The notes beneath the pieces were generated by a model that ran no database searches, was not told where the DNA came from, and worked only from the letters and a program-made list of their open reading frames with translations. Position numbers and translations under genes: made by a program. Positions 62,108-64,000 of a stretch of 64,000 bases of DNA are shown here, piece by piece (the first letter of the stretch is position 1; each line of letters starts with the position of its first letter). The DNA lies in contig CAWFNY010000001.1 in the NCBI GenBank assembly GCA_963817435.1, positions 1,116,001 to 1,180,000 of the forward strand. Direction: 5' to 3'. The DNA is from JADJOM01 sp963817435 (GTDB lineage: Bacteria; Gemmatimonadota; Gemmatimonadetes; Gemmatimonadales; GWC2-71-9).

Positions 62108-63409
62108 CTACACGGCTTCCAGCGCCTGACCCATATCGGCGACGATGTCCTCGAAGTGCTCCACCCCGACGGACAGCCGGACCAGCCCTGCCGTAACACC
62201 CATCCGCTCCTTTTCTTCGGCCGGCACGTCGGCGTGAGTCATGGAGTAGGGATGCTCCGCGAGCGACTCCGTTCCCCCGAGGCTCACCGCGAGTTTCACC
62301 AGCGACAGCGCGTTCAGGAACCGGAACGCCCCCGCCTCCCCACCCTCGACTTCAAAGGCGATGAGCGAACCCGGCGCACTGCACTGGCGCCGGTAGGTTG
62401 CGTACATCGGGTGGTCCGGCTCGAGATGCCCCAGGTAGTGGACGGCGCGGACCCGCGGGTGATCGCGGAGGAAGTCCGCGACGTACCGCGCGTTCTTCAT
62501 CGACGCCGTCATTCGCATCTTGAGCGTTTCGAGGCTGCGCAGCAGGAGCCATCCCGTCCACGGGCCCGCCATGGTGCCGAGAAACGTCCGGAGCGCGCGG
62601 ACCGGCGCGAGGGCCGCCGCTGAACCGAGGCAGGCACCGGCGATGAGGTCGCTGTGCCCGCCGAGAAACTTGGTCGCGGAGTAGACGACGAGATCGGCGC
62701 CGTGCTTGAGCGGCTGCTGCCACAGCGGCCCGAGAAAGGTGTTGTCGATGACCACCATCGGGCGCCGGTCGCCGCGGGCCAGGCGCCCCGCAAAGTCCGC
62801 CACACTCCGGATGTCCACCAGTGCGTTGGTCGGATTGGCCGGGGTCTCGATCAGGATCGCCGCGACCGGACGGCCGGCAATCTCGGCCACCAGTGAGGGT
62901 TCGAGCTGTGGCACTGGAATCCCGGCGGCGAAGCCCACCGGCGTGACACCGTACTGGGTGAAGAAATGCCGCAACAGGTGCTCCGAGCCGCCGTACAAGG
63001 GCGTGCTGAACAGGATCACATCGCCGGGGCGGGCATACGCCAGCAGCGTGGTGGAGATGGCCGCCATCCCGCTCGCGAAGACCGTGCAGGCCTCGGCACC
63101 GTCCCACACTGTCAGGCGATCCTCGAGCACTTCAAGGTCGGGATTGTTCAGCCGGCTGTAGATGAGCCCGGAACGCTCCTCGAGTCCCTGCTGGCGGAGT
63201 CCGTAGGCGACTTCGAAAAACGCCTTCCCCTGTTCGGCGCTCTCGAAGACGAAGGTCGATGTCTGGAAGATGGGGCACTTGATGGCGCCTTCGGACAGCT
63301 TCGGATCGTATCCGAAACTCATCATCAGGCTCTCGGGCCGCAGGGGCCTGCCCTTGATGCTGGTCTTGTGTGCGTCCTTGGACCGGTCGCGTGGCACGGG
63401 GGCTCCCAT
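62108..63409 (-). CDS. PLP-dependent cystathionine gamma-synthase/methionine gamma-lyase family enzyme
   Basis: 433 residues from the ATG at 63409. Cys/Met metabolism PLP fold: IYSRLNNPDLEVLEDRL, FASGMAAIST, STPLYGGSEHLL (PLP-phosphate Tyr and loop), IETPANPTNALVDI, VIDNTFLGPLWQQPL and the Schiff-base Lys 247 in VVYSATKFLGGHSD. SLGGTESLAEHP and VRLSVGVEHFEDIV complete it. The exact reaction (cystathionine synthase or lyase, methionine gamma-lyase, O-acetylhomoserine sulfhydrylase) cannot be fixed by eye. No SAM riboswitch recognised in the 180 bases upstream. Confidence 0.88.
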   Translation of the reverse strand: MGAPVPRDRSKDAHKTSIKGRPLRPESLMMSFGYDPKLSEGAIKCPIFQTSTFVFESAEQGKAFFEVAYGLRQQGLEERSGLIYSRLNNPDLEVLEDRLTVWDGAEACTVFASGMAAISTTLLAYARPGDVILFSTPLYGGSEHLLRHFFTQYGVTPVGFAAGIPVPQLEPSLVAEIAGRPVAAILIETPANPTNALVDIRSVADFAGRLARGDRRPMVVIDNTFLGPLWQQPLKHGADLVVYSATKFLGGHSDLIAGACLGSAAALAPVRALRTFLGTMAGPWTGWLLLRSLETLKMRMTASMKNARYVADFLRDHPRVRAVHYLGHLEPDHPMYATYRRQCSAPGSLIAFEVEGGEAGAFRFLNALSLVKLAVSLGGTESLAEHPYSMTHADVPAEEKERMGVTAGLVRLSVGVEHFEDIVADMGQALEAV

Positions 63410-63550
63410 GAGGTGGGTGGTTATGCGCGGACCTACTGCCGGGTGCGCAATGCGGTCAGCGGGAGCGACCTCCCATCCAGGCCTCACCCCCACGCGTCCG
63501 CTGCAGTGCGGCGAGAGCCGCCGGGACCGTCAGGGCAGGTATCGCGCCGG

Positions 63551-63576
63551 GGGGAGAGAATCGAGACTCCCTCCCC
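63551..63576 (-). terminator. Hairpin after glyS
   Basis: GGGGAGAGAA (63551-63560), loop TCGAG, ACTCCCTCCCC (63566-63576); ten pairs including two G-U on the minus strand, 14 bases past the glyS stop. No T-run follows. Confidence 0.45.
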
Positions 63577-63590
63577 GGGGCGCCAGGCGG

Positions 63591-64000
63591 CTAGCCGACG
63601 CGCTCGCGAATCCACCCCGAGAGCTGATCCTGGTGGATGCGGATCTGGGTCATCGCATCCCGCTCGCGCACCGTGACGGTGCCGTCGCTGACGGTCTGAC
63701 CGTCGATGGTGCAGCAGAAGGGCGTCCCCGCCTCGTCCATCCGCCGGTAGCGCCGCCCGATGGCACCGCTGTCATCGTAGAAACAGGGAAAGTGCCTCTT
63801 GAGATCATGAAAGAGCCGGTCCGCCAGTTCCGGCATGCCGTCCTTCTTCACGAGGGGCAGTACCGCCGCCTTGATCGGCGCGATCGTCGGGTGGAAGCTC
63901 AGCACTACGCGGGTCTCTCCCTCGACCTCCTCTTCACGATAGGCATCGACAAGGGTCGTGAGGGTCACCCGGTCTGCACCGGCGGAGGTCTCCACGATGA
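63591..64000 (-). CDS. glyS: Glycyl-tRNA synthetase, C-terminal part (5' end beyond window)
   Basis: Charges tRNA-Gly. About 136 C-terminal codons are present and the frame is open to the right edge. It matches the single-chain (GlyQS, alpha2) type: VETSAGADRVTLTTLVDAYREEE, LSFHPTIAPIKAAVLPLVKK, DSGAIGRRYRRMDEAGTPFCCTID and TVTVRERDAMTQIRI are the class II core and the anticodon-binding domain. The stop is at 63591. The long-chain tetrameric form is excluded by these motifs. Confidence 0.88.
   Translation of the reverse strand, partial: IVETSAGADRVTLTTLVDAYREEEVEGETRVVLSFHPTIAPIKAAVLPLVKKDGMPELADRLFHDLKRHFPCFYDDSGAIGRRYRRMDEAGTPFCCTIDGQTVSDGTVTVRERDAMTQIRIHQDQLSGWIRERVG

Noticed and set aside
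63410..63590. SAM riboswitch upstream of the PLP gamma-family enzyme
   Set aside because: No SAM-I, SAM-II or SAM-IV core motifs are visible; only a terminator-like hairpin of the upstream glyS gene.
1..64000. tRNA genes, rRNA, CRISPR arrays, transposases and prophage genes
   Set aside because: None seen on either strand on reading through; no repeated spacers, no transposase motifs and no cloverleaf with T-loop sequence.

Overview
This is a very GC-rich, gene-dense bacterial chromosome segment from a diderm. Evidence for an outer membrane is a TonB-dependent receptor, several lipobox lipoproteins, an OmpA-type protein and TonB-C-like and PEGA-like domains on a kinase. The gene content (class II B12-dependent ribonucleotide reductase with C-terminal zinc ribbon, a GWxTD-type protein, many zinc-ribbon Ser/Thr kinases, kelch lipoprotein) fits Gemmatimonadota or a close relative; this is inference from content, not a phylogeny. 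I saw no tRNA, rRNA, CRISPR array, phage or insertion sequence.

Layout. 1-6.3 kb (minus): a glycolytic run transcribed pyk, PhnP-like hydrolase, pgi, PPC-repeat protein, class II aldolase. 6.3-6.96 kb: a gene-free stretch with a cluster of DnaA-box-like motifs. 6.96-10.1 kb (minus): ispG, ccdA, an exported thioredoxin and a peroxiredoxin, the last three coupled by 4-base overlaps. 10.4-12.3 kb (plus): a kelch lipoprotein made of two duplicated halves. 12.4-18 kb (minus): aldo/keto reductase, hydrolase, a small protein, DinB, nrdJ. 18-20.6 kb (minus): a Ser/Thr kinase with PEGA-like and TonB-C-like domains coupled to a gamma-carbonic anhydrase. 20.6-25 kb (minus): a GWxTD protein and an N-acetylmuramoyl-L-alanine amidase, both broken by many single-base frameshifts that look like sequence error. 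25.2-33.5 kb (plus): a phospho-signalling block (double-FHA reader, kinase, PP2C phosphatase, FHA-membrane-trypsin protein) followed by a GGDEF-EAL protein. 33.4-38.5 kb (minus): a peptidoglycan-sugar recycling operon (murQ, anmK, nagZ, sodium/solute symporter), divergent from a gamma-glutamyltransferase lipoprotein. 40.4-47.6 kb: glycine-zipper lipoprotein, ABC exporter, SLC13 transporter, ccdA, Fur, a small unknown and a TIGR00300/ornithine-cyclodeaminase-like protein. 47.85-50 kb: TonB-dependent receptor. 50.5-53.5 kb (plus): a four-gene operon with a Ras-like GTPase, an OmpA/BON-type membrane protein, a coiled-coil protein and a truncated P-loop-dead copy of the GTPase. 53.5-64 kb (minus): NAD-binding protein, DUF1572 protein, priA, dipeptide epimerase, HDAC-like hydrolase, a small membrane protein, a ubiquitin-like beta-grasp protein with a partner, a beta-propeller, a zincin, a PLP gamma-family enzyme and the 3' end of glyS.

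How the genes work together. Translational coupling (ATGA/GTGA overlaps) is used throughout, so neighbours are often true partners. The best candidates for under-described systems are the Ras-like GTPase operon with its dead GTPase fragment, the ubiquitin-like pair at 59.6-60.2 kb, and the FHA/kinase/phosphatase/transmembrane-protease module. The murQ-anmK-nagZ-symporter operon is a coherent cell-wall recycling pathway, and the dipeptide epimerase at 57 kb would complement it on the peptide side.
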